Shown piece after piece: positions 25,196-34,592 of a stretch of 64,000 nt of DNA (its first letter is position 1; every line of letters starts with the position of its first letter). The translations under genes and the position numbers were made by a program. The stretch comes from UBA721 sp002705165 (GTDB lineage: Bacteria; Planctomycetota; Planctomycetia; Pirellulales; Pirellulaceae). The stretch spans positions 62,001-126,000 of the forward strand of contig JBJLEF010000005.1 of NCBI GenBank assembly GCA_045565995.1, in the 5' to 3' direction. A model generated the notes under the pieces. That model had not been told where the DNA came from. It saw only the letters and a list, made by a program, of their open reading frames with translations, and did not search any database.

Positions 25196-25951
25196 ATGAA
25201 GTGGATCCTTAAGCGGCTCGTTTACTTGGCGATGTTTGGCGGTGTCCTGTTTATACCGTTGGTAATTCTAACCGGTGGAACGGGGGAAACATCCCCGTCC
25301 AGTGCTGATTCAGGCTTCCTGGATTCGATCAGTAAATGGTTTGAAGAGTCCGGCAATTCAATCCGTTCCTTGCTCAGTGACGACAAGACTGAAGTTGCGA
25401 CGATTACAGAGGTAGCAAAGACAACCCCGGACCCCGACGGCCTGTCACCTCATTTGGATGGAGGCGTCTTTTACGGTATCGAACAAATCCTCAACTTCGA
25501 AACTACTCCTCAGGACATTACTAATCGTTGGGCGCGAATATCATTCCATGTCAATTACAACGGATTCCATAGCTACCGGGTTCCAGTCGTGACAGGCGAG
25601 GAAAGAGACGACCTGGCCGGTTCTTTAACGTATCTATTTAATGAGCATGAACAGCTGCAACGTATCGAATTCTTGGGATACACGCAGGACGCATCCACGT
25701 TGATCAACGTCATGACAAAAAAATTCCGCATGACTCAACGGCCAAGCGTATTGGAAGCACTCTACGTCAAAAGCCTAAACAAGCTTCCTGTCAGTGCCTT
25801 AAGAATCACTCGACCTGCCGTCGTCAATACATCAACCGTACCACCCTTACTGGAAATTCGATTCGAATTGAACAAAGTCCGCTTAGGTGCGATATTGAGC
25901 AATTCTTTTCGCCAACTGCTAGCGGCAGACAAAAGTGCCCCCCAAATCTAA
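25196..25951 (+). CDS. Membrane-anchored protein of unknown function, 251 aa
   Basis: GGAG six bases before ATG 25196 fixes the start; a GTG at 25184 in frame overlaps that site. The N-terminal MKWILKRLVYLAMFGGVLFI with following PLVILTGG is one uncleaved membrane anchor. The rest (about 40-250) is periplasmic, with ISFHVNYNGFHSYRVPV and a basic C-terminal part. No family is recognised; a conserved planctomycete protein of unknown function is the likely class. It lies before the dnaA leader region. Confidence 0.75.
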   Translation: MKWILKRLVYLAMFGGVLFIPLVILTGGTGETSPSSADSGFLDSISKWFEESGNSIRSLLSDDKTEVATITEVAKTTPDPDGLSPHLDGGVFYGIEQILNFETTPQDITNRWARISFHVNYNGFHSYRVPVVTGEERDDLAGSLTYLFNEHEQLQRIEFLGYTQDASTLINVMTKKFRMTQRPSVLEALYVKSLNKLPVSALRITRPAVVNTSTVPPLLEIRFELNKVRLGAILSNSFRQLLAADKSAPQI

Positions 25952-26520
25952 TTGTCTTTACTAACCCCACACTTCTTATGACAATTCTTATTTTTCGACA
26001 GAACCAACTCTCCTTTAAATTTTAATTGCATTATAATTCAAAGGCAGAAAACGATCATTTTGAGCTTGTCCTTGAGGCTTCTCAAAATGTCTGCAGGGCA
26101 AGAGGCCCGTATAATTCAGAAACGGACGTCACAATTGACGTGATTTGACAGTTGTCGTCACTTTGTCGACAGGTTTTCCACCATCGCCCAAACAACTTTT
26201 CGCTGGGCGAACTTGCTGTATTTACCGTCATTCGAGGGCTATTTTGCTCTTTGTTTTTAAAACACTTTGAATCGAGTGCTAGCAGTATTACAATCGGTTC
26301 CCACTTATCAATCAGCAGGAATGCTAACTTGCCGAATTGTGAGTAACGGAAGATTGAAAAGAGCCACTATCGGTCTCCTGATAACACTCGAATTCACATA
26401 AATTCGGCAATTACGCGTACTTCAGCATTGCTAACGATCTCTCTGAACACAGTGGTCGATAGCATTAGAACCAAGAAGGTTTTAATGGAAGCTGAATAAC
26501 GTATAAAGGAATATGAAAAC
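25952..26520 (+). other. Leader of dnaA; candidate origin or regulatory region
   Basis: A 569-base A/T-rich stretch between two plus-strand genes, without a credible gene. It contains the perfect inverted repeat ACGTCA-CAAT-TGACGT at 26126-26141, and a pair of 10-base arms TTGCCGAATT (26329-26338) and AATTCGGCAA (26401-26410) 62 bases apart. Sequences near the DnaA box (TTWTNCACA), such as TTTTCCACC at about 26172, have at least one mismatch. An A/T-rich leader before dnaA is where origins often lie, but no box cluster was found, so the origin call is weak. Confidence 0.35.
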
Positions 26521-27906
26521 GTGACCACGGATGAAATGACAATTATCTCGGCCATCAGGAATAGATTAGCCGATGAAATCGGGCGGGACAAATTCGATAT
26601 CTGGTTTGATCATTCTGTAACCTGGGATCTCTCTGGGACAACTCTCTGCCTAGGCGCTCCCAACAGTTTCAACGCGGAGCGACTAAAACGTGTTTATCAG
26701 TCCAAACTAAGAGACGTACTCTCTTTCCTTTCCCAAAGTCACCTGAATCTTTCATTTAAAGTTGCTGCCGAGCAACCGGCAGAACCTGCAAGTGCCGAAG
26801 TGACTACACAGCCCCCCCTTTCCTTTGCTCAGAAGGTCTCACTGACTCCGGCTACGCAAGTCATGCCAACACATCGCCCAAGTGCAGGCTTACCTAATCT
26901 GATTGTGGGGCAATCCAACCACATTGCCGTCAGTGCAGCCAAATCAATGCTCGATCGCCCCGGCACGATTTCACCACTATTCATTCACGGTCCCTCAGGA
27001 AGTGGAAAGTCCCATTTATTACAGGCTATCTGGAACAAGTTTCGTAGCCGAGTAAAAGCTGGACGGGCGGTTTACCTGACAGCCGAACAGTTCACGACTC
27101 ACTTTTTAGAATCTCTGCAAGGTAACGGACTGCCTAGTTTCCGGCGGAAGCACCGAGACGTGGAAGTTCTGATCATTGACGATATCGAATTTTTCGTGGG
27201 TAAACAAGCGACGATGATCGAATTCCATTACACGGTCGACACGCTGATTCGCAGTGGTAAACAACTTGTCTTTTCGGCCAAGCTTTCCCCCACTGAGATT
27301 CATGGTCTCGGTACAGATCTAGTAGCTCGCATGGCTAGCGGACTGGTATGTAGAGTGGAAGCTCCGGACTTCAGCATGCGTCATGAAATCGCCCATCAAT
27401 ACTGCCAGTATCTGGGCATTGATGTCGATTCAGCTGTCATCAATATGCTCGTCGACCGTGTTTATCCGGATGCCCGACATATTCAGGGAGCGATTAACCG
27501 AATCGCTGTCTTACAGCAACTCACTGGTGAAAAACTTTCTTTTGAAGATGCCGATCTTCAACTGGCAGATCTATTCGATCGCCCCCGTCGTAACGTCCGT
27601 ATTTCCGACATCGAAAATGCCGTTTGCGACGTCTTTGGAGTGGACCGCAAGCAATTAAAATCCATGGCTAAAGCTAAAAGCATCAGTCAGCCACGGATGC
27701 TGGCTATGTGGCTCGCACGGAAGTACACGCGAGCCGCTTATTCGGAGATTGGGGACTATTTTGGCAAACGAGCCCACAACACCGTCATATCGGCTCAGCA
27801 ACGGGTCACAGACTGGATTGAAAACGATTCGTTAGTTTCTATACCTCATGGCCAATGCCGCGTAACGGAAGCTCTGAGACGCTGTGAAGCTCAGTTTGGC
27901 ACCTAA
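26521..27906 (+). CDS. dnaA: Chromosomal replication initiator DnaA
   Basis: Binds DnaA boxes at the origin and unwinds it in the ATP form, loading the replicative helicase. The 461-residue protein has a short N-terminal helicase-interacting domain (EIGRDKFDIWFDHSV), a linker rich in Pro, Gln and Ala (about 75-120), an AAA+ domain with Walker A GPSGSGKSHLLQ (about 157-167), Walker B VLIIDDIEFF, and the C-terminal DNA-binding domain with YSEIGDYFGKRAHNTVISAQ. Start is GTG with AAGGA ten bases upstream. dnaN, recF and gyrB are not adjacent, unlike most bacteria. Confidence 0.96.
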   Translation: MTTDEMTIISAIRNRLADEIGRDKFDIWFDHSVTWDLSGTTLCLGAPNSFNAERLKRVYQSKLRDVLSFLSQSHLNLSFKVAAEQPAEPASAEVTTQPPLSFAQKVSLTPATQVMPTHRPSAGLPNLIVGQSNHIAVSAAKSMLDRPGTISPLFIHGPSGSGKSHLLQAIWNKFRSRVKAGRAVYLTAEQFTTHFLESLQGNGLPSFRRKHRDVEVLIIDDIEFFVGKQATMIEFHYTVDTLIRSGKQLVFSAKLSPTEIHGLGTDLVARMASGLVCRVEAPDFSMRHEIAHQYCQYLGIDVDSAVINMLVDRVYPDARHIQGAINRIAVLQQLTGEKLSFEDADLQLADLFDRPRRNVRISDIENAVCDVFGVDRKQLKSMAKAKSISQPRMLAMWLARKYTRAAYSEIGDYFGKRAHNTVISAQQRVTDWIENDSLVSIPHGQCRVTEALRRCEAQFGT

Positions 27907-28052
27907 AAGCGATCAAACCGTTGATTGTCTCGAGGGTAGCTCAAATCCACCATCCCCCGGAACAGGCCTTTACAGAACGCAAGCTACGAAACCAGCTCTT
28001 GTAAAAACCCATGCTGTTGATTGAATCTCTACTCATGGAGCATTCGAAGAAG

Positions 28053-28094
28053 ACAAAAAAGAGACCCCGCAGTTATTACTTACGAGGTCTCTTC
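28053..28094 (-). terminator. Rho-independent terminator of the Gfo/Idh gene
   Basis: On the minus strand, AAGAGACC is followed after 19 bases by GGTCTCTT and then TTTT, giving an 8-bp stem and a T-run. It lies 30 bases past the Gfo/Idh/MocA gene. On the plus strand the same hairpin lies downstream of dnaA but has no T-run. Confidence 0.7.
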
Positions 28095-28122
28095 ATTTCC
28101 ATATCTGGCAAAAGCTCATGGC

Positions 28123-29418
28123 TTAGGCAAACTTAGTCTTCCCTGGAATAGCGACTTTCGGAATCTCAACGTCACCCCACTGATAAACCGCAGGGGACAG
28201 ATTCTTTTCCGAATCCAACATTTGATCCCAGGTAATTGTCTGTCCGGTATAGCACACTTCACGTCCCAAAATGGCCATGAGAGTACTCGAGCACATATAG
28301 TCTCCATTATTGATCGTTTCACCACTTCGAATAGCGGCAAACAATTCTTTGTGCTCCACATCATACATACTTGGCTTTGGACCACGATAACGGAAGGTTT
28401 CCTCACCACCAACTTCGATCGAATGACGCAAAATTTTGGCGGTACCTTTTGTTCCCATCACGTAGTCTTCAACATTATTCGAACAACCGGCTTGCTGACG
28501 TGTATAAGCATATGTTTTCACGCCATTTTCCCATTCGTAACAAACAGCAAAGTGGTCAAAACCATGGCCCCATTGTTCGTCCACACGTTGCTGGCGTCCA
28601 CCAAGGCCTGTGGCTTTTAATGGTGGCACGTCATCCATCAGCCACATGGCTTTATCAAGACTGTGAATGTGCTGTTCTACAATATGATCTCCGGACAACC
28701 AAGTGAAATACAACCAGTTACGAACCTGATATTCCATTTCGCTCCAGTCTGGTTTGCGACCACGATGCCATAACGTCCCGGTCAGGTAGTTTTCCTGAAC
28801 CGAAGTAATATCACCAATCGCTCCACTTTTGATCTGTTCCATCACTGCCCGCACACCGTAGTCATAACGCCAGCAAAGTCCAGAAACGACGTTAAGATCC
28901 TTCTCTTTCGCAACACGAACAGCGTCCATGACCTGACGGACACCAACGGCATCAGTAGCCACAGGCTTCTCACAAAAGACATGCTTGTTCTGCTTAACAG
29001 CTTCTTCAATATGAGCAGGACGGAAGTGGGGAGGGGTACATAGAAGAACAACGTCGACATCGCCGGCCATCAGTTCTTTGTAACCGTCAAAACCTGTATA
29101 GCTGGTCTCCTCGGTCACAGCACATTTATCACCAATCTGACGTTCGAGAATATTTCGCGAATGCTCAAGACGATCACCAAACACATCTGCCATGGCCGTT
29201 AATCGGAGGTTATCTTCAGCACGCATTGCATTGACTGCAGCACCTGTACCTCGTCCACCACATCCTATCAGACCAATTTTAAGAATGTCTGACCCCTGGG
29301 CGTGAACAGCATTCGCAGCTGTAAATGTGGTAGCAACGGCACCGCCTACAGCAGCAGACGTTTTTAGAAAATCACGGCGACTTTCATCTTTTTTACGCGT
29401 GGTGTCTTCTGACGGCAT
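28123..29418 (-). CDS. Tat-exported Gfo/Idh/MocA family oxidoreductase
   Basis: A 431-residue NAD(P)-dependent sugar or inositol oxidoreductase. The N-terminus has the twin-arginine signal SRRDFLKTSAAVGGAVATTF. The Rossmann fold starts at LKIGLIGCGGRGTGAAVNAM; CEKPVATDAVGV is the conserved catalytic-lysine motif EKP. The C-terminal part carries WHRGRKPDWSEMEYQVRNW and HIVEQHIHSLDKAMW, typical of the planctomycete and verrucomicrobial branch of the family that is exported. AAGGAG seven bases before the ATG. Substrate unknown. Confidence 0.92.
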   Translation of the reverse strand: MPSEDTTRKKDESRRDFLKTSAAVGGAVATTFTAANAVHAQGSDILKIGLIGCGGRGTGAAVNAMRAEDNLRLTAMADVFGDRLEHSRNILERQIGDKCAVTEETSYTGFDGYKELMAGDVDVVLLCTPPHFRPAHIEEAVKQNKHVFCEKPVATDAVGVRQVMDAVRVAKEKDLNVVSGLCWRYDYGVRAVMEQIKSGAIGDITSVQENYLTGTLWHRGRKPDWSEMEYQVRNWLYFTWLSGDHIVEQHIHSLDKAMWLMDDVPPLKATGLGGRQQRVDEQWGHGFDHFAVCYEWENGVKTYAYTRQQAGCSNNVEDYVMGTKGTAKILRHSIEVGGEETFRYRGPKPSMYDVEHKELFAAIRSGETINNGDYMCSSTLMAILGREVCYTGQTITWDQMLDSEKNLSPAVYQWGDVEIPKVAIPGKTKFA

Positions 29419-29524
29419 CCTACTCTCCTTTTAAATCAAACAGCTCTATTTAGCTGGCATTTTTGTTAATGCTTTATCTTAAATATCCAGCCTGTTAGAT
29501 ACAAGCAATCCTCTTATAACTCAA

Positions 29525-30724
29525 TCATCTAAGCTGCTTCATATAATTGAGAAATTCATCTTCCAGTTGCGATAACCCGCTACCAAAAACTGAAATAAAC
29601 ATAGACAACCGGTGGTCTTCCGACACTTCGCTCAACGGGACATGAAGTCGCTGCATCTTTACAAAACTGCGATATTGCTCTGGCCGAGTTTTTTGCAAAA
29701 AATAATTTAGGGCCCAAGACTGAGCATAAGCGGCGCGTACGGTTTCACTCGACCGAAAAACTTCATCCGAGCTAAGAAGAGCCTTGAGCTCCAGTAGTTG
29801 ACCGTTTTGCACCAAATACCGAAAGTACCTCAAGTTGTACTGATTGACTCTCCCTACCGCAGTCCACCCAGTAGCATGATTCAAATCCGGCGTTTCAAAA
29901 TAGATTGCCATGCCTTCACTTAGCCATAACGAAGTATACGACAATCGTCGTATCATCCCTGAATTAAAACATAGTTGATGAGTCCCTTCATGAACAATCG
30001 TCGCCACATTTCGTTCGGCCGTCGGATGATCCAGGACTCTGCCAATCTGTTGGGCAGGGCTACCGGGCCGGCTTCCCTGGCTAATCATCTTTTCCTGACG
30101 TTCTGTTAACCGTGATAAATCATAAAGATTGATGCGGTTTGACTCTTGGCTGTAATATCCCGGTATAAATTCAGAAGACACGCCAAGGTCACCTTCAACA
30201 TGTTTCTTAAACGAAATCTGATTCTTGTGCACAACCACCACCAGAGGTTTACTAACGGCCTGCAAATCCCCACGGCGTTTGCCCCAATAGGCATAATAAG
30301 CACGATGCAGACGCTCGAGTAATGCTCCTACCCATTTAGCGTATTCCGGAACCGTATTAAAACAAATGATATAGTGTGCGGTTTGATGAATATTGTAGTC
30401 ACTACCGAATTCGTTACGTAAAGACTTGATAACTTTATCACGAGAATCGAATTCAAATCCAGACTCATCACTTTCGCGCCCTAAGACGTCCGAACCTGAA
30501 ATCTTTTGAAGTCTATTATCCTCGTGCAGCAAGAGCAGGGTATTGGGATCTCCGGACGCAATCAGACGCCCTCGAAGAGTCCTCGTCTCTCCCTGCACAT
30601 CCACCTTCAAACGATCGACGCCACAGGCGCTCGAAAGATCAAAGAACAACCCCATGGCCAGAAGACACAGCGCTAACCCGCTGGTAACGTAAAACCGCTG
30701 AATATTTCGACCAAGCAAGTTCAC
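29525..30724 (-). CDS. DUF1570 protein, zinc-metallopeptidase-like
   Basis: A 399-residue secreted protein with a hydrophobic signal (YVTSGLALCLLAMGLFF). The DUF1570 domain spans about 90-395 and contains the zinc motif HEGTHQ (HExxH) near residue 243 and SEGMAIYFE, whose Glu would be a third ligand, as in gluzincin peptidases. Catalysis on peptides is plausible but not shown for the family. The N-terminal 60 residues include a possible SH3-like module (TRLTRGRLIASGDPN-type). Ends 58 bases after the end of the Gfo/Idh gene promoter region; upstream neighbour is the secreted protein at 31680. Confidence 0.85.
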   Translation of the reverse strand: MNLLGRNIQRFYVTSGLALCLLAMGLFFDLSSACGVDRLKVDVQGETRTLRGRLIASGDPNTLLLLHEDNRLQKISGSDVLGRESDESGFEFDSRDKVIKSLRNEFGSDYNIHQTAHYIICFNTVPEYAKWVGALLERLHRAYYAYWGKRRGDLQAVSKPLVVVVHKNQISFKKHVEGDLGVSSEFIPGYYSQESNRINLYDLSRLTERQEKMISQGSRPGSPAQQIGRVLDHPTAERNVATIVHEGTHQLCFNSGMIRRLSYTSLWLSEGMAIYFETPDLNHATGWTAVGRVNQYNLRYFRYLVQNGQLLELKALLSSDEVFRSSETVRAAYAQSWALNYFLQKTRPEQYRSFVKMQRLHVPLSEVSEDHRLSMFISVFGSGLSQLEDEFLNYMKQLR

Positions 30725-30738
30725 GTTCCCTAACGGCT

Positions 30739-31680
30739 TTACCTTACAGATACATCCTTGGTAGACGGGACTGATTTTAAGAGCTGTTCTGTCATGCGAG
30801 ACAGATAATGAATCATACTGGCAGCACCATTAAAACCAACAACGCGTTCATCAAGTTCCATGCGTGTGGAATAAATGCGTCCTTTTGCCAAGTCAAATTG
30901 AAATTCGCCATGCTGCATGCGCTGCATCAGCTGACTCTTCACTTTGGCATCGTGCACCGGAGTGATCACCTGGGTTCTCACGGTGATGGTTGCCAACTCA
31001 TTGGATACTTTACTTAGCGTATATAACTTCCTTAACTTGATCGACTTCACTCTACCATCTTTAGTACGAATACGAACTTCCTCTGGTGTGTACCACTTTT
31101 GGCCGATCGCAATGGGATAGTCCGGCAAACGTGGCATCAGCACGCCGATTCCGGGGTTAAATTGAGTAACTTCATCTTTACGAGAGACAATCGCTCCGCT
31201 TGGACTAACCGTAATGACAGCCAGAGGCTTTCCAATCGATGCCGCAATACGCTCATAGTTTTCCGGAACAATCTCATCTGTTCTACTGTTGTAACGGACC
31301 TCATCCTGCCCGGTCACTTTTTGCCACAATTCAGCATCCTCAACACGGTGTATGAGTGTGATATTACCCTCCTGATCAACCTCTTCGACTTGAAAAACCC
31401 GAGTCGAGACACTGCGGGATTTCAAGTTCTCAAACTCACCATCAATCTTGGTGTCCATGGAAACCAGGTGCACAACACGTGAGCGAATCAGTTCGCCTTC
31501 TGTTAGGCGATACTGCAACTCGTACTTCTTTACGACCTGAGAATCCTTGGTCGCTTTCAGAGCAGCCTCGTTGAGCTGTTTCTCAAGATCAATTTCTTGA
31601 GCACTTGCGATCTGAGAGACATTCCCCAGTATCAAAACAGAAAATACAACGGTCCAAAAACCGGATTTTGCCAAAGTCAT
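30739..31680 (-). CDS. Secreted protein of unknown function, 313 aa
   Basis: The N-terminus MTLAKSGFWTVVFSVLILGN and the ASAQ site form a signal peptide. The mature part has alternating beta strands: KKYELQYRLTEGELIRSRV, YPIAIGQKWYTPEEVRI and GEFQFDLAKGRIYSTRMELD. This outline resembles DUF6263-type proteins, a group whose function is unknown; the assignment is tentative. It runs 14 bases ahead of the DUF1570 gene, so both may be made together. Confidence 0.75.
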   Translation of the reverse strand: MTLAKSGFWTVVFSVLILGNVSQIASAQEIDLEKQLNEAALKATKDSQVVKKYELQYRLTEGELIRSRVVHLVSMDTKIDGEFENLKSRSVSTRVFQVEEVDQEGNITLIHRVEDAELWQKVTGQDEVRYNSRTDEIVPENYERIAASIGKPLAVITVSPSGAIVSRKDEVTQFNPGIGVLMPRLPDYPIAIGQKWYTPEEVRIRTKDGRVKSIKLRKLYTLSKVSNELATITVRTQVITPVHDAKVKSQLMQRMQHGEFQFDLAKGRIYSTRMELDERVVGFNGAASMIHYLSRMTEQLLKSVPSTKDVSVR

Positions 31681-31746
31681 AGCATGCCTCCCTGCAAACT
31701 TCTCAATTACGTGCGTTCCCCCGAATCCATTCGAGAGGCTTTATTG

Positions 31747-32601
31747 TTATTTTTTATGGCGAATACGGCCACCCCAATCTAGCTTCTCACGCAAACTTCG
31801 ATAATCATTTTGCCCATCAACTTCGATCATCAAGAACGGCCTTTCGGCCTTTTCCACTCGAATAACATCCTGCTGAGTTACGTTAGCAATAACCCTTCCA
31901 TCCACGGCGACCGCCGTTTCTGCAGCGGTCTCTCGCAATGTCATTTCGTAGATTCGGCTTGATGAATCCACCACCGGCCGCACGGTAAGTGTATGAGGGC
32001 TAATCGCTGAAATCACAAATGCATCGAGCGTCTTTCGGAGAATCGGTCCACCAGCTGAAAGGCTATGGGCCGTCGAGCCTGCAGGTGTAGATATTATCAA
32101 GCCATCGCAACTGAACGTCGTCGCCAGGTCACCATCCACGTGCAGGTCTATATCGAGAATTGAGAAGGGAGCCCCGCGTAGCAAGGCCGCTTCATTGAGT
32201 CCAATCGCGAAGGCAACCTTCTGACCCTCTCGAAGCACTGTGCACTGCAGCATCAAGTGCTCCACGATGCGGCAGTTGCCCGCGACAACGTCGCCAAAAG
32301 CCTGTGTAACCTCGCTTGGCGAAACGGAAGCCAAAAACCCAAGACGTCCAAGATTAACCCCAACCGCAGGAATTCCCGATGTACTTAGTTCCCGCGAAGC
32401 TCTCAAAATCGATCCATCGCCCCCCAGAACAATCGCCAGATCTGCCAGCGAGGCATCATCGACAACCTCAAAGAAATCAGCGATTTGCTGGCGAACCTGC
32501 ATTTCAGCCTCCTGGCTGCCAGCACTAGATGCGCCTCCACAAACAAACACGCGCGGCTTGCGATCAGCCTGAACCCAACTTGCGACGATAGGAAATGACA
32601 T
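31747..32601 (-). CDS. nadK: NAD kinase
   Basis: Phosphorylates NAD to NADP with ATP. The 284-residue protein has LGGDGSILRASREL (GGDG motif, about residues 59-64), VNLGRLGFLAS, the NE-type segment GLNEAALLRGAP and GLIISTPAGSTAHSLSAGGPIL, which together place it in the NAD kinase family rather than diacylglycerol kinases. Full length, no frameshift. It follows dxs by 39 bases in the minus-strand block. Confidence 0.95.
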   Translation of the reverse strand: MSFPIVASWVQADRKPRVFVCGGASSAGSQEAEMQVRQQIADFFEVVDDASLADLAIVLGGDGSILRASRELSTSGIPAVGVNLGRLGFLASVSPSEVTQAFGDVVAGNCRIVEHLMLQCTVLREGQKVAFAIGLNEAALLRGAPFSILDIDLHVDGDLATTFSCDGLIISTPAGSTAHSLSAGGPILRKTLDAFVISAISPHTLTVRPVVDSSSRIYEMTLRETAAETAVAVDGRVIANVTQQDVIRVEKAERPFLMIEVDGQNDYRSLREKLDWGGRIRHKK

Positions 32602-32640
32602 TTTCTGATACCATGTACCTCACTGAAGAATCATACGAGG

Positions 32641-34542
32641 CTACACCGTCTCCATATTAACTGTATCCTGTGCCATATCCCTGCACGCCCGATAAACACC
32701 TTCGGAGTCCAATCCAAGGTCACTTAAGAGCTCTCTGCGTTCCCCGTGTTCTACAAAGATATCCGGAATCCCCAAACGACGAATATGCGAGGTATTTAAT
32801 CGACGCTCAGCAGCAAATTCCAACACCGCCGAACCGAATCCGCCGATCAATGCAGCCTCTTCGACCGTTACTACAAACGGACTGTTACGCAATACGTCTG
32901 AGATGACGTGCTCATCAAGCGGTTTCACAAATCGTACGTTTACCACTCCTACGTCCAGCCCATCTTCTTTCAGCTTTGCAGCCGCCTTCAAACTCGGCTC
33001 AACCATCGCCCCCAGAGCCAGAATTGTTCCGTCTTTACCTAAGGACAGCACTTCTGATTTGCCGAACTCAACCGGAGCCGGATCACGATTGAGCTCCGGG
33101 GAAGCACCTTTTGGATAACGAATCGCGGTAGCCGAATCATGCTGCAGGGAAAACTCTAACATCGCCTGCATGTCGTGCTCGTCAGCCGGGGCCATAATGG
33201 AGATATTTGGAAAGACTCGCAGGTAGCCCAAATCAAAGACACCGTGATGAGTCGGACCATCTGGTCCCGCCAACCCAGCACGATCCAACATGAATGTAAC
33301 CGGAAGATCCTGCAAACAAACTTCCTGAAAAATATGATCATAGCTGCGTTGTAGGAACGTGCTGTAGATTGCCACAACTGGACGAGCCCCCGCTTTACAC
33401 TGACCTCCGGCAAAGGCGACGGCATGACCTTCACATATACCTACATCAAAGAAACGATCCGGATAGGTGTCACGGACCGGCTCGAGTTTATTTCCCTGAC
33501 ACATTGCTGCTGTCAAACAAGTAACCCGCTCATTCCTGCTCATCTGATCCAAAATTGCCTCACGGGCATGACTGGTGTAATTCAGCAACTTCGAATCGAC
33601 TGCATTTTGTTGCTGGAAGACCGCTTTGCCTTCCACCCGTTCAAATACAGGCGGCGCATGGAAGGTACGTGGATCTTCTTCAGCAGGCTTAAATCCATGC
33701 CCTTTCTGCGTCACGACGTGAATCAAAACCGGCTTATGGATTCCCTTCGCCATTTTTAGATACTTACGCATCAAACCGATGTCATGCCCATCAATAGGAC
33801 CAAGATACTGAAAGCCCAATTCTTCGAACAGCATTCCACCATGAAACCCTGCTTTCACAGCTTCTTTCATTTGAGCCAGAAAACGTTCGGCGGGGTCGCC
33901 CACAACAGGGACGCGTCCCAGTACTTTTTGCACGCCAGCTTTCAAGGTCGGATAGATCGAATTCCGTAAACGGTCAAGATACGAAGCAACGCCTCCCACA
34001 CGGGGGCAAATCGACATTTCGTTATCATTGAGCACCACCAGCAAATTACCATCGGCATTATTCATCGCCTCATAGACAATGCCGGAAGGAAAAGCTCCGT
34101 CACCAATGACCGCCACCGATTTACGATCAGCGTTTCCGGACAGGACATCACCACTATGCAGACCCTGAGCAGTAGAAACACTGGCCCCTGCATGACCTGT
34201 CATAAACAAGTCATAATCGCTTTCAGCCGGATTAGGGTATCCCATCAATCCCTGCTTAGTGCGAATAGATTTGAATTGTTGATATCGACCGGTAATCAGT
34301 TTGTGAGGGTAGATTTGATGTCCCGTATCCCAAATCAGTCGATCCTGACAAAAATCAAAAATACTATGCAAAGCCAAACACAATTCCACCACTCCAAGAT
34401 TGGAGGCAAAGTGCGCAGACCGCTCGCTCAGCAAATCGCACATCACATCGCAGATTTCAGCAGCTGTTTGATCAAGGTCAGCCACCGACATCTCATGCAA
34501 TTCCAAGGGCGATTGCAATTTAGAAAGAATCGGGTGTTCCAT
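32641..34542 (-). CDS. dxs: 1-deoxy-D-xylulose-5-phosphate synthase
   Basis: A thiamine diphosphate enzyme that condenses pyruvate with glyceraldehyde-3-phosphate, the first step of the MEP isoprenoid pathway. The 633-residue protein has the ThDP motif VIGDGAFPSGIVYEAMNNAD, GFQYLGPIDGHDIGLM, the second-half FDVGICEGHAVAFAGG and TFMLDRAGLAGPDGPTHHG, and the C-terminal domain VVTVEEAALIGGFGSAV. The neighbour ispA uses the pathway's products, and xseB-ispA-dxs is a known conserved order. Confidence 0.97.
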   Translation of the reverse strand: MEHPILSKLQSPLELHEMSVADLDQTAAEICDVMCDLLSERSAHFASNLGVVELCLALHSIFDFCQDRLIWDTGHQIYPHKLITGRYQQFKSIRTKQGLMGYPNPAESDYDLFMTGHAGASVSTAQGLHSGDVLSGNADRKSVAVIGDGAFPSGIVYEAMNNADGNLLVVLNDNEMSICPRVGGVASYLDRLRNSIYPTLKAGVQKVLGRVPVVGDPAERFLAQMKEAVKAGFHGGMLFEELGFQYLGPIDGHDIGLMRKYLKMAKGIHKPVLIHVVTQKGHGFKPAEEDPRTFHAPPVFERVEGKAVFQQQNAVDSKLLNYTSHAREAILDQMSRNERVTCLTAAMCQGNKLEPVRDTYPDRFFDVGICEGHAVAFAGGQCKAGARPVVAIYSTFLQRSYDHIFQEVCLQDLPVTFMLDRAGLAGPDGPTHHGVFDLGYLRVFPNISIMAPADEHDMQAMLEFSLQHDSATAIRYPKGASPELNRDPAPVEFGKSEVLSLGKDGTILALGAMVEPSLKAAAKLKEDGLDVGVVNVRFVKPLDEHVISDVLRNSPFVVTVEEAALIGGFGSAVLEFAAERRLNTSHIRRLGIPDIFVEHGERRELLSDLGLDSEGVYRACRDMAQDTVNMETV

Positions 34543-34592
34543 AAAAATTTTCTGTCAATTAAAGGTGGAGATGTATAGTCTCTTCTTTTAAT

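Noticed and set aside
25952..26520. Clear oriC with DnaA boxes
   Set aside because: Only boxes with one or more mismatches were found; kept as a low-confidence leader entry.
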